Source: Lachnospiraceae bacterium (GTDB lineage Bacteria > Bacillota_A > Clostridia > Lachnospirales > Lachnospiraceae). From it: a stretch of 23,811 nt of DNA. The number at the start of each line of letters is the position of its first letter. Position 1 is the first letter of the stretch. The translations under genes were made by a program, and so were the position numbers. Shown piece by piece: positions 6,876 through 14,785 of this stretch. The stretch is taken from positions 1 through 23,811 of the forward strand of contig JAFOYH010000029.1 in the NCBI GenBank assembly GCA_017391465.1, in the 5' to 3' direction. The notes below the pieces were generated by a model. It was not told the origin of the DNA. It saw only the letters and a list, made by a program, of their open reading frames with translations, and did not search any database.

Positions 6876-9773
6876 TTACTCTTCTTCTGCCAATGCAACA
6901 TCCAAAGCATATTCCTGACTTCCACGCTCGGATGTTGTTGTCAGATGAACCGATACTTTCTGAATATCCTCTATAGATTGCTCAAGAAGAATATCTTTAT
7001 CAATTTCCCATCCATAGATATACATCTGTTCAGGTTCCAGGGTCATTTTATTATCATACAATGTAAAGATTCTGTCCGTACCGACATAAACCCCATTGAC
7101 CTCAATACCATCCACGGTGATATTCTGTGTTTCGCCGGATACATTCTCAATCTTCACCGTTCCTGCAAAACTTGCATATTCGCCATTTGGATTTGTATAT
7201 TTCTGATTCAGTTCATATCCTGCACCTTGCAGCGTCACCTTGATACCTTCGTCTTCAACACCTTCTAAAAGAATTTGTTCGTCGGCGTGTGCTCCAAAAA
7301 CATCTACAAACCATCGTTTTGGATTGGCAGCATCCGAAATCGTCAATTGGTACGTATCATCATTCATTAATGTCTGATCATTGATTGTATTATTGATACG
7401 GACACAGAAATTCAATTGTTTCACCAGATCCATATTTTCTAACATACATATTTTCGAAATCTCACCCACAAAATCATACGCGGTACTTCCCGGATTCACG
7501 GTAAGATAGGCCATGGCATCGGTACAGCTGATCGATTTATTAATCCACATCTCATCAACTTTAATACGCACGGGGAAGTCGTTGCTGTTTTCTGCTCTGA
7601 AACAATAGGATGTCTGACGAAGGGAATGATCTTTAATCAGATCCAAATATAAGGCTACCCCCTCCTGTTCAAAAATCTGTAAAGATGTTTCCTCAAGTGT
7701 TCCGGCATCAATCGGCGGCATTTCTTCAACAGGCGGCGCCTCTTCAAGCTCAATTTTAAAAAGCTCCGAACTATAATGGTTTCCCTGAACATCCATCAGA
7801 TCAAACATAAGATAATAATTTTCTCCGTCATCATAAATCGGTTCATAGGTGAAATTAAGTCCATCGGCCAATGCCATCTCATTCCAGAGAATCCAGTCAC
7901 CCTCCGGCCATTCCCAATAATTTTTAATACGCCCTTCTTCATCACGTGTCAGATAACGGCTGCGAATTTCATAAAATTCAATCTGAACCCAATCCTCCAG
8001 ATTGACCTGTGGTCGTTTACCTGTCTGAATTTCATCCCCGGAGTTCTCCGAAAAATCCAAAACATTAACTTCTTTCGTCTCCGAATCCACACTGACAACC
8101 AATCGACACATCATGGATTCCGATGTTAGAAATTCTTCAACCGATCCTGTCAATGTCGGAAATATGGTATAACGAGTCTTCCCGTCAACTTCATCTAAAA
8201 CTCTGGCTACAGGAATGCCCTTAAATCCAAGATCATTGCCGTAATAAAGAACATTGCCATCGAATTTCGCGGTAAGGATGCCCTTTTCATTGGTTACATT
8301 TTTACTGTAATAGATCGCCGAATATCCATCTTCCCCCATTTGTCGCAAGATGTAAAAACCGGCATCTGCATAGCGTTCATTCTGTTCTTCATTTAACTGA
8401 AGTGTATATGTACCTGAATCTGCCTCACTGGCAACCAATCGTCCGGCAAAATACTCTTTCATATCTGTGCCCAGCCAGATTTCACCATAGCTTTCAAGAT
8501 ATTTCATATAATTTGGAAAAAGTCCCAATTCCGAATAGATTTCTTTCCAGGATGCCTCGTAATATTTTTTATTATAATACGGATAATACAAACTTAAGCC
8601 ACAGCTTTCGACCGTATTTGAATCACTGTAAATAATCATATCATCTAAAATATCCTGAATGACCTTTGATTCTTTTTTATAGGAACTTCCCATGGCCCTC
8701 ATCAACGCCTGCATATCCACAAGATCATACTCCGAACCGGTAGTTGCACGACCAAAAGCACGGGTTTTCACACGGTTCAATGCCAGTTCATTAAATTCTT
8801 CATGGACATTTTCTGCAGCTGCACCAAAAAATGTATCAATGGCACTTTCTAACTCTGCAGCATACGAAAGATCCACAGCAGCCAAAGTAACTTCACTCTT
8901 AAAGAACGTATTCTTTTCGAAAAATGCATTGCTATAATTTATATAATCTTCAACGATCAATTGAATTAATGTCTTTGCATCTGTTTTACCAAAATATTTC
9001 AATACCTCATAATTCCAACCAAATCCTGGTTCTACTTCCTGAGATGCAATCATATAGTCCCCATAATCATCAACCATACATGCCAGCTCTGCGGATGCCA
9101 TCAGACAGGCATCAAAACCAATAAAGGCGAGCTTATTGTCCGTTCCAAACGGAGACGTTTTAAGCGCGGCCTCAATCTCCGGCAACGTTAATGCGTCTTT
9201 GTCATATAACAAATCATTTCCATAGCCCATAACCGGACCATTACCATGATTCCATAAAATAAGACCATAGGATTCGGATGTATAATTCTCATACCCATAA
9301 TTTAAAAATCGACTCAAACTGTTCGGTTCTCCCATGGACATGACTTCAAAATCTTTCACTTGAACAAAACCATCTTTTGTAAGTTCAAAGACTGTATGCT
9401 GATCGGTTGGTATCTCGAAATCCGATTGATGCCACTTCGGTGAACCGCCCGTATAAACAAGAACCTTGACCTTTGACAGATCTGCGCCGCTTGCAAGCAT
9501 TTCGTTCATATCATTGGTTGCTGCTGCCGTTGCCGCTTCTAAATCTGAACCAATCATATAGACCATCAATGTCATTGATGGACCCTGACCCGATTTTATA
9601 ATCTCCTCTCGTTTCTTTGCCTGTTCAAATTCTTTTGACGTTATTTCTTTGACAGTTTCTTCCGCATCCAAAAGTCCTTCATCCGAACCAACCATTTTTG
9701 TCTTTGAACATCCCACACTTAAACTCAGCACCAATAAATTTAAAATAAATATATTCCAATATTTTTTTATCAT
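6876..9773 (-). CDS. Clostripain-family (peptidase C11) lipoprotein
   Basis: 965 residues. The N-terminus MIKKYWNIFILNLLVLSLSV with Cys22 is a lipoprotein signal. Residues about 65-440 are a C11 cysteine peptidase: YMIGSDLE at 72-79, the catalytic His in ILWNHGNGP (His176), and the catalytic Cys in IGFDACLMA (Cys223). ASQEVEPGFGWNY (243-255) follows, as in clostripain. The caspase-like C11 enzymes usually cleave after basic residues and often self-process. The roughly 500 residues after the catalytic domain are beta-rich; the last 250 hold domains that resemble the next gene's product. The protein is longer than typical C11 enzymes because of this extension. It is first in the operon, with a promoter at 9810-9838 and GGGAG before the ATG. 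Target proteins are unknown. Confidence 0.93.
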   Translation of the reverse strand: MIKKYWNIFILNLLVLSLSVGCSKTKMVGSDEGLLDAEETVKEITSKEFEQAKKREEIIKSGQGPSMTLMVYMIGSDLEAATAAATNDMNEMLASGADLSKVKVLVYTGGSPKWHQSDFEIPTDQHTVFELTKDGFVQVKDFEVMSMGEPNSLSRFLNYGYENYTSESYGLILWNHGNGPVMGYGNDLLYDKDALTLPEIEAALKTSPFGTDNKLAFIGFDACLMASAELACMVDDYGDYMIASQEVEPGFGWNYEVLKYFGKTDAKTLIQLIVEDYINYSNAFFEKNTFFKSEVTLAAVDLSYAAELESAIDTFFGAAAENVHEEFNELALNRVKTRAFGRATTGSEYDLVDMQALMRAMGSSYKKESKVIQDILDDMIIYSDSNTVESCGLSLYYPYYNKKYYEASWKEIYSELGLFPNYMKYLESYGEIWLGTDMKEYFAGRLVASEADSGTYTLQLNEEQNERYADAGFYILRQMGEDGYSAIYYSKNVTNEKGILTAKFDGNVLYYGNDLGFKGIPVARVLDEVDGKTRYTIFPTLTGSVEEFLTSESMMCRLVVSVDSETKEVNVLDFSENSGDEIQTGKRPQVNLEDWVQIEFYEIRSRYLTRDEEGRIKNYWEWPEGDWILWNEMALADGLNFTYEPIYDDGENYYLMFDLMDVQGNHYSSELFKIELEEAPPVEEMPPIDAGTLEETSLQIFEQEGVALYLDLIKDHSLRQTSYCFRAENSNDFPVRIKVDEMWINKSISCTDAMAYLTVNPGSTAYDFVGEISKICMLENMDLVKQLNFCVRINNTINDQTLMNDDTYQLTISDAANPKRWFVDVFGAHADEQILLEGVEDEGIKVTLQGAGYELNQKYTNPNGEYASFAGTVKIENVSGETQNITVDGIEVNGVYVGTDRIFTLYDNKMTLEPEQMYIYGWEIDKDILLEQSIEDIQKVSVHLTTTSERGSQEYALDVALAEEE

Positions 9774-9809
9774 AGCTTTTCTCCCGAATTCTGTTCACAC
9801 TTTAAATAC

Positions 9810-9838
9810 ATTATACTACAAAACAAAAATGATGTCGA
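9810..9838 (-). promoter_or_regulatory. Sigma-A promoter of the lipoprotein/protease operon
   Basis: Minus-strand TCGACA (9833-9838, five of six to consensus) and a perfect TATAAT (9810-9815) with a 17-base spacer, about 30 bases ahead of the C11 gene's ATG at 9773. Confidence 0.8.
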
Positions 9839-9856
9839 ATTACGCCAGCGTTAATG

Positions 9857-9898
9857 AAAAAAAAGCTCTTAGTTACTGTTAAGATCAATAGCTAAGAG
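9857..9898 (-). terminator. Rho-independent terminator of the AGCS symporter gene
   Basis: Outer stem of 7 bp (9866-9872 with 9892-9898), with further pairing inside the loop (TATTG with CAGTA), followed on the minus strand by eight T residues. Located just downstream of the stop at 9923. Confidence 0.85.
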
Positions 9899-9922
9899 AC
9901 ATTTACATATTTTCAAATTTGA

Positions 9923-11467
9923 TTATTTCACTTCTTTTGCACGTTCATCCCAAAATGTACAGTCTTTTCGTCCTACAACTTCGGAAGTAAATGGTGTACC
10001 ATCATTTTTCTTATAATGTTGGGTTGCCCTAAATGCGCATCGTGCGCCCACATAGACAATTGGAACATTGAAGAACACGATCAGGATATTTCCAAGATCC
10101 GAGAATGCCCAAAGATTTCCAAGATTAAGTCCGGCAATATTACAAAGAATACCAAAAGCCGCAACAAAAAGACAGATACCTCTCACGACGTTAATACATG
10201 TCTTACTCTGACTGATTCGGTTCGCTGCAATTTCAGAAAAACTGATCATACCAAGCAGACAGGTAAATGCAAACAAACAGAAACAGAAAGTCACAATAAA
10301 TGTAACAATGGCATTCATGGATGTTCCTGGTGTAAGTTCTGCAATAGATGCGGTAAATTTAGGTAAACGGTCCATTGCCATCCAGCCTTCCGCATCAGCC
10401 CTCGTCCAGCAATGTGCCATAACAACAACAAAACCAGTTAATGTACAAATCACAATGGTATCTAAAAAGACACCTAAAGCAGCCAAAAGCCCCTGTTCAC
10501 ATGGATGTTTGGCATCGGCTGCCGCAGCGGACATAGTAATCGTACCCTGTCCGGCTTCATTTGACATAAGTCCGCGTTTAACACCCTGGGCAAGAACTGT
10601 ACCAAAAAGACCACCGAAAACAGCATCCGGTGTAAATGCACCGACAAAAACAGATTTAAAGAAATATGGAATCTGATCTAAATTCAAAAGAATCAATAAA
10701 AGAACAACGCTCACATAAAGAACAGCCATCACCGGAACCATCAAATCTGTCCATTTGGATACCTTACGAATCCCACCAAATGCAATGGCTGCTGTAACCA
10801 GAACGATAATTGCTCCAACAATATAGTAAAAAGCAGAGTCTGTCGCAATCCGGCTGCCTGTCACAATTTCTGCCATGTTTCCAATCGAAGATACTACATT
10901 AAATCCCTGTGCCGGTAAGCAGCAGAGGGCGTATAAAATATAAAGAACAGATAAAAAGATACCAACCCCTGCTTTATTGCCCATCAATTTTGCACCATAA
11001 AAAGGCAAACCACCGACAAATTCATCGTCTTTCTTTTCTTTAAAAATCTGTGCAAGAACCGCTTCCATATAGGCCACAGCCATGCCAAAGAATGCGGAAA
11101 TCCACATCCAGAACACAGCACCCGGTCCGCCAACCGCAATTGCACCGGTAACACCTAAAATATTACCGGGTCCTACACGCATAGCCGAACTTAATAAAAA
11201 TGCTGCCAATGGAGAAATACCCGTAGTTGCCGTACGTTTTTCTGTCATAATGCCAATACCTTTTTTGAAATAGGTTACCTGCATAAATCCAATCTTAAAA
11301 CTAAAGAATAACCCCGAACCTAATAACAAAATAATAGCCATGGAAAAATTACCCAGTATTGGAATATTGCGATACCAATCAAAATTTGTTGGAAAATCCC
11401 AAAGAAAATCCGATAATGGAGTCACAAAACTGAACACGTTATTGATCATCTCAAAAATGGCTTCCAT
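9923..11467 (-). CDS. AGCS family sodium:alanine/glycine symporter
   Basis: 514 residues with about 11 hydrophobic helices. The family signature GNILGVTGAIAVGGPGAVFW (about 102-121; consensus GNIxGVxxAIxxGGPGAxFWMW) is clear. So are PFYGAKLMG, the SNEAGQGTITMSAAAADAKH segment typical of AGCS, and the C-terminal FNVPIVYVG helix region. AGCS carriers import alanine or glycine with sodium across the cytoplasmic membrane. The start at 11467 has GGAGG eight bases upstream. Terminators on both sides (11523-11552 and 9857-9898) make it look monocistronic. I see no convincing promoter in the 55 bases between the upstream terminator and the ATG, although a weak one or read-through from the SDR gene is possible. 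Confidence 0.95.
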   Translation of the reverse strand: MEAIFEMINNVFSFVTPLSDFLWDFPTNFDWYRNIPILGNFSMAIILLLGSGLFFSFKIGFMQVTYFKKGIGIMTEKRTATTGISPLAAFLLSSAMRVGPGNILGVTGAIAVGGPGAVFWMWISAFFGMAVAYMEAVLAQIFKEKKDDEFVGGLPFYGAKLMGNKAGVGIFLSVLYILYALCCLPAQGFNVVSSIGNMAEIVTGSRIATDSAFYYIVGAIIVLVTAAIAFGGIRKVSKWTDLMVPVMAVLYVSVVLLLILLNLDQIPYFFKSVFVGAFTPDAVFGGLFGTVLAQGVKRGLMSNEAGQGTITMSAAAADAKHPCEQGLLAALGVFLDTIVICTLTGFVVVMAHCWTRADAEGWMAMDRLPKFTASIAELTPGTSMNAIVTFIVTFCFCLFAFTCLLGMISFSEIAANRISQSKTCINVVRGICLFVAAFGILCNIAGLNLGNLWAFSDLGNILIVFFNVPIVYVGARCAFRATQHYKKNDGTPFTSEVVGRKDCTFWDERAKEVK

Positions 11468-11522
11468 AATTATACCTCCTTCATATGTTTTTCAATTCTA
11501 AAAGAATCTTCTCAAGTTTCCT

Positions 11523-11552
11523 AAAAAAAGCCCTCACCCATAGGGTGAAGGC
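11523..11552 (-). terminator. Rho-independent terminator after the SDR gene
   Basis: A 10-bp GC-rich stem (11530-11539 with 11543-11552, one wobble pair) with a 3-base loop is followed on the minus strand by seven T residues. It ends the BFD-SDR transcript, and read-through could still feed the symporter gene. Confidence 0.9.
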
Positions 11553-11618
11553 CTTCAAACCTAATTTTTATAGTAACAATATGAAAAGAGAAAGTCAATT
11601 GTTAAATCCATCCGCTGC

Positions 11619-12365
11619 TTAACTTCTTGCAAGACCGTCGACGCGAAGTACAACGCCTGAGATATAACTTGCTTCATCCGATGCAAGGAATACAAAAGCA
11701 TTGGCGATATCTTCCGGCTGCCCCAGTCTTCCAAGCGGAATCTGCGCGATCATTGGCTCAATCACAGACTTTGGAACCGCTTTCATCATATCTGTCTCTG
11801 TGATTCCCGGTGCAACCGCATTCACACGGATGCCTTTTGGTCCAAGCTCTCGTGCAAGAGAAAGTGTCAATCCATTCAATGCAAACTTGGATGTCGGATA
11901 AGCAACGCCGGATGGCTGTCCATACTTACTAACCATGGAAGATGTGCTTAAGATTACACCGCTTCCCTGAGGGATCATAATTTCTGATGCGGCTTTTGAA
12001 CCATTAAACATACCACGCACATTCAAATCCATGACTTTATCAAATGTTTCTTCTTCATATTTTTCAAATGGTGTATTTTCTGAAACACCTGCATTATTTA
12101 CTAAAATATCGATTTTACCATATTTTTCTGCAACTGCTTTAAATGCTGCTCTCACATCATTAAGTTTGCTTAAATTCGGTGTAATTCCTTCGACAACGGC
12201 ATTTGGATATAATGCTTTCAATTCCTGAACAGCTTTGTCTGCTGTCTCCTGACGACTTGCACATAATACAACCGTTGCACCCTCTTTTAAAAATGCTTTG
12301 ACTGTTGCAAATCCAATCCCACGACTTCCTCCAGTTACAATGGCTACTTTATCTTTTAATCTCAT
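11619..12365 (-). CDS. Short-chain dehydrogenase/reductase (FabG/BaiA-like)
   Basis: 248 residues starting MRLKDKVAIVTGGSRGIGFA. Classical SDR elements are all present: the TGGSRGIG dinucleotide motif (11-18), NNAG (90-93), Asn115, SSM with Ser142/Ser143, and the catalytic YPTSK (Tyr156, Lys160). The residues after the second strand (CASR, Arg38) suggest a preference for NADP(H), by analogy. Overall it resembles both 3-oxoacyl reductases and BaiA-type hydroxysteroid dehydrogenases (ELK-LYP and GFATVKAF features), so the substrate is open. The ATG at 12368 overlaps the upstream stop as ATGA. The ATG at 12365 is better spaced from AGGAGG and was chosen; the difference is one Met. Coupling to the BFD-type gene suggests a redox partnership, which is inference. 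Confidence 0.93.
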   Translation of the reverse strand: MRLKDKVAIVTGGSRGIGFATVKAFLKEGATVVLCASRQETADKAVQELKALYPNAVVEGITPNLSKLNDVRAAFKAVAEKYGKIDILVNNAGVSENTPFEKYEEETFDKVMDLNVRGMFNGSKAASEIMIPQGSGVILSTSSMVSKYGQPSGVAYPTSKFALNGLTLSLARELGPKGIRVNAVAPGITETDMMKAVPKSVIEPMIAQIPLGRLGQPEDIANAFVFLASDEASYISGVVLRVDGLARS

Positions 12366-12556
12366 CATTTCTCCTCCTGTCGATCTAATAATTTTTTTGT
12401 CAACTTCTTTGCTTTCTTTTTGCATTTGCCACAGGCTTTTCCAAGTTTCGTAGCCTGCTTGACCTCTTTAAAAGAAGCTGCACCATCTTCAATGGCTTTT
12501 AACACATCACCTTTTGTCACTTTATAACAAGGACAGATTACTTTTTCAAGATTCAT
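12365..12556 (-). CDS. BFD-type [2Fe-2S]-binding small protein
   Basis: 63 residues starting MNLEKVICPCYKVTKGDVLK. Four cysteines are arranged CPC near the N-terminus (Cys8, Cys10) and CGKC later, the CxC...CxxC pattern of bacterioferritin-associated ferredoxin-like (BFD) domains that bind a [2Fe-2S] cluster. A highly basic Lys-rich tail (KCKKKAKKLTKKLL) follows. The start is the ATG at 12556, eight bases after GGAGG; an in-frame TTG 15 bases upstream overlaps that site and is unlikely. A strong promoter lies at 12644-12672. The stop TGA overlaps the start of the SDR gene, so the two are translationally coupled. An electron-transfer or iron-sulfur sensing role is plausible but unproven. Confidence 0.88.
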   Translation of the reverse strand: MNLEKVICPCYKVTKGDVLKAIEDGAASFKEVKQATKLGKACGKCKKKAKKLTKKLLDRQEEK

Positions 12557-12643
12557 GGATGCTACCTCCAAAAATTACTGTGTGCTCCAAAGATGTCGAG
12601 TATTTTTAGTTATTTTATAAATATTATTATCTTTGTTGATTAT

Positions 12644-12672
12644 ATATTATCATATACTTGCACTTGTGTCAA
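12644..12672 (-). promoter_or_regulatory. Sigma-A promoter of the BFD-SDR operon
   Basis: Minus-strand consensus TTGACA (12667-12672) with a 17-base spacer and TAATAT (12644-12649). It lies about 90 bases upstream of the BFD-type gene, in a very AT-rich stretch. Confidence 0.8.
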
Positions 12673-12722
12673 TAACAATAATTATTACTATTATACAAAT
12701 TTATTTTTTAATTTCATCGTTC

Positions 12723-12751
12723 TTGACGTGCAGTCTGGACAAAAATATGCT
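12723..12751 (+). promoter_or_regulatory. Predicted promoter of the SseB-HD fusion gene
   Basis: Plus-strand TTGACG (12723-12728), 17-base spacer, TATGCT (12746-12751), about 30 bases before the ATG at 12785. It is divergent from the BFD-SDR promoter, with about 50 bases between the two -35 elements. Confidence 0.65.
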
Positions 12752-12784
12752 AAAATAAGATTATTGTTGAGAAAGGAATTGGAT

Positions 12785-13951
12785 ATGTTTGAAAAATTAT
12801 TAGAAATAAATCAGGGCATAGATGATGCCATTCGACAATTTAAACCGGAAAATAATCAGGAAAACCTTCAGGCCATTATTACTGCTGTTCAGAAATGCAT
12901 CAAAGCTAAAGGCAAGTTTCTTGTACCGATTACCAATCCGGATGCTGACAACGGTCAGGATTATATGATTCGAACAACTTATAATCCGGAAGGCAAACTC
13001 TATGCAGTTGCATTTACCAACGAAGATGAAGTTGAAAAAGGTGCCGAAACGGCGACACTTTTATATGATATCAACACATTTTTAAATGTATGCCTTGCAA
13101 CTGAACGTCTGGACGGTCTTGCCTTTAATCCATGGGGTAATGTTTTTTATATGCCTCGTTCTGTGATTCGCCTTATTCAGGAGACCGCACCAGAAGGAGA
13201 AGATGAATATATTCAGGATAATGCCCTTTTAAATTCCGCCATTTATTTTGCTACAGAAAAGCATGCAGGTCAGCTTCGTAAGACTTCAAAATTACCTTAT
13301 ATTCTTCATCCGCTGGAAACTATGCATATTCTTTCGACCATGAAAGCCGATGCCCATTTGCTCATTGCCGGTGTATTGCATGACACACTGGAAGATACGG
13401 ATGCCACATTGAATGAATTAATTCTTACTTTCGGAGATGATGTTGCCGAACTTGTTTCTGCCCATACCGATGATAATGAAAAATCATGGCTGGAACGTAA
13501 AACTGCAGAAATTGAATCCTGTAAAAATGGTTCACCTCGTTTGAAAATGCTGATTCTTGCCGATAAGCTGTCCAATCTGCGTACGATGCATCGTGATGAA
13601 ATAGACCTTGGCGAAAAACTCTGGGATTGCTTCAGTGCTCCTAAAGAAAAACAATCCTGGTTTTACAGTGAAATGCAGGAAGCTCTGGATGAAATGCAGC
13701 ACTACAAAGAAACAGCACCTGTTTACTGGGAGATGGTCGACTTATATAAATATCTGTTTGTTACATACTATTATGATCATTCGGAAAAATGTCTTTATCA
13801 GATAAGTACACACAAAGAGGGCTATAAGTTTGAAAAGGCCAATCCTACATGGGTTCCATTTGAAGGTGAGATTCCGGAAACAGCAACGGAAACCTCAAAA
13901 TTTGATGCGGAACGTCTTGAGGATGCATGGAGCATCTTAAATCACGAATAA
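12785..13951 (+). CDS. SseB domain fused to RelA/SpoT-type HD hydrolase
   Basis: 388 residues from the ATG at 12785 (AAAGGA upstream). An earlier in-frame ATG at 12593 would run through the promoter in low-complexity Asn/Tyr-rich sequence and is rejected. Residues about 25-133 look like an SseB-type domain (KFLVPITNPDADNGQDYMIR, then LYAVAFTNEDEVEKGAETAT, then LDGLAFNPWGNVFYMPRSVI). Residues about 145-270 are an HD hydrolase of the RelA/SpoT/Mesh1 type: YILHP with His175, VLHDTLED (His199, Asp200, Glu203, Asp204) and LADKLSNLR (Asp260, Asn264). There is no synthetase or TGS/ACT domain. Mesh1-like enzymes hydrolyse (p)ppGpp in other lineages; activity here is inferred. About 110 uncharacterised residues follow. 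It is a single-gene unit with its own terminator. Confidence 0.9.
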   Translation: MFEKLLEINQGIDDAIRQFKPENNQENLQAIITAVQKCIKAKGKFLVPITNPDADNGQDYMIRTTYNPEGKLYAVAFTNEDEVEKGAETATLLYDINTFLNVCLATERLDGLAFNPWGNVFYMPRSVIRLIQETAPEGEDEYIQDNALLNSAIYFATEKHAGQLRKTSKLPYILHPLETMHILSTMKADAHLLIAGVLHDTLEDTDATLNELILTFGDDVAELVSAHTDDNEKSWLERKTAEIESCKNGSPRLKMLILADKLSNLRTMHRDEIDLGEKLWDCFSAPKEKQSWFYSEMQEALDEMQHYKETAPVYWEMVDLYKYLFVTYYYDHSEKCLYQISTHKEGYKFEKANPTWVPFEGEIPETATETSKFDAERLEDAWSILNHE

Positions 13952-13970
13952 ATACTGCTTATAACTATGA

Positions 13971-14010
13971 AAAGGTTTGGAATATCAGAATTCCAAACCT
14001 TTGTTTATCT
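13971..14010 (+). terminator. Rho-independent terminator between convergent genes
   Basis: A perfect 13-bp stem (13971-13983 with 13990-14002), 6-base loop, then a T-rich run on the plus strand. It ends the SseB-HD gene. The minus strand has only a short T run, so it may weakly serve the Crp gene too. Confidence 0.85.
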
Positions 14011-14014
14011 CTTT

Positions 14015-14689
14015 TTATATCTCATCTAAAGATGCCTGATTCAGGCAAAAATGATTCTTATTCGCCGTCAGATAACCCTCTTTCTGCATTTTACTCAATT
14101 CATTGGACATTGCACTACGATCCACACTCAGATAGTCGGCCAATTGCTGTCGATTAAAAGGAATGTCAAATTCCAGACTTCCACACCGCGTCGCCTGATC
14201 GGATAAATAGGACAACAAACGTCCACGTATAGATTTCGATGATGTATAAAAAATACGTCGGGATAAATTCAAATTCTTCTGTGCAGAAATAGCCAGCAAA
14301 TTCTGAATCAGACGTCCATGAAAACCACAGTTTCTGACACATGTGCGTGTACCCTTACCCAGATTTAAAAATAAAATTTCTGAGTTTTCAGCAGCAACCA
14401 CATTAATCATCAATGGTTCCCCCGGAACACATACATAGGTCTCTGCAAAAACATGTCCCGGACCCACATGGGAAAGAATTGTTTTATTTCCCCAAAGATC
14501 ATCATTTTCAATATGGACACTTCCCGATAAAACAAGTCCTGCTTTTTGAACATACTCACCATTATGATAAATCATTTCGCCTTTATGATAGGTTTTGACC
14601 TGTCCTTCCAGGCATCCCATCATCAATTCAATCTCATCGGGTGTCACACCACGAAAAAGTAATGTATTTGCTAAAAATTTATAATTCAT
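14015..14689 (-). CDS. Crp/Fnr-family transcriptional regulator
   Basis: 224 residues. Residues 10-120 form a cyclic-nucleotide-binding-like beta roll (KGEMIYHNGEYVQKAGLVLSG at about 36-56, GPGHVFAE at about 76-83). Residues 128-150 are the dimer helix, and 160-224 a winged helix-turn-helix (FNRQQLADYLSVDRSAMSNE at 178-197). The FNR N-terminal cysteine cluster is absent, but Cys117 and Cys121 lie in a TCVRNCGFH segment that I recall as common in related clostridial regulators. A redox or metal role is possible but unproven. It is divergent from the ferredoxin-like gene. A palindrome at 14704-14716 lies in between, and its position would allow repression of this gene and activation of the neighbour. 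GGAG precedes the ATG. Confidence 0.92.
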   Translation of the reverse strand: MNYKFLANTLLFRGVTPDEIELMMGCLEGQVKTYHKGEMIYHNGEYVQKAGLVLSGSVHIENDDLWGNKTILSHVGPGHVFAETYVCVPGEPLMINVVAAENSEILFLNLGKGTRTCVRNCGFHGRLIQNLLAISAQKNLNLSRRIFYTSSKSIRGRLLSYLSDQATRCGSLEFDIPFNRQQLADYLSVDRSAMSNELSKMQKEGYLTANKNHFCLNQASLDEI

Positions 14690-14703
14690 TCTACTCCTTT
14701 TGT

Positions 14704-14716
14704 TGTTGAAACAACA
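14704..14716. promoter_or_regulatory. Candidate Crp/Fnr operator between divergent genes
   Basis: Perfect palindrome TGTTGAAACAACA (5-bp arms, 3-base centre). It lies about 45 bases before the likely transcription start of the ferredoxin-like gene, close to the position of class II activator sites, and just downstream of the Crp gene's own -10 element at 14736-14741 on the minus strand. Binding by this Crp protein is inferred from position. Confidence 0.5.
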
Positions 14717-14742
14717 TACATGTTTATTTTTCTCTATTATAC

Positions 14743-14748
14743 TATAAT
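14743..14748 (+). promoter_or_regulatory. -10 element of the ferredoxin-like gene
   Basis: A perfect TATAAT without a recognisable -35 element 17 bases upstream (ATGTTT there). Such a promoter would need an activator, which fits the palindrome upstream. Confidence 0.55.
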
Positions 14749-14785
14749 CAGAAAATGAACAACACCCCTAAAGGAGGAAATATAT

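Noticed and set aside
11523..11552. Hairpin upstream of the AGCS symporter as riboswitch or attenuator
   Set aside because: It is a compact stem with T run right after the SDR gene and has no larger conserved structure; an ordinary terminator explains it.
12593..12784. 64-residue N-terminal extension of the SseB-HD protein
   Set aside because: Asn/Tyr/Phe-rich low-complexity translation covering the predicted promoter; a better start with ribosome binding site is at 12785.
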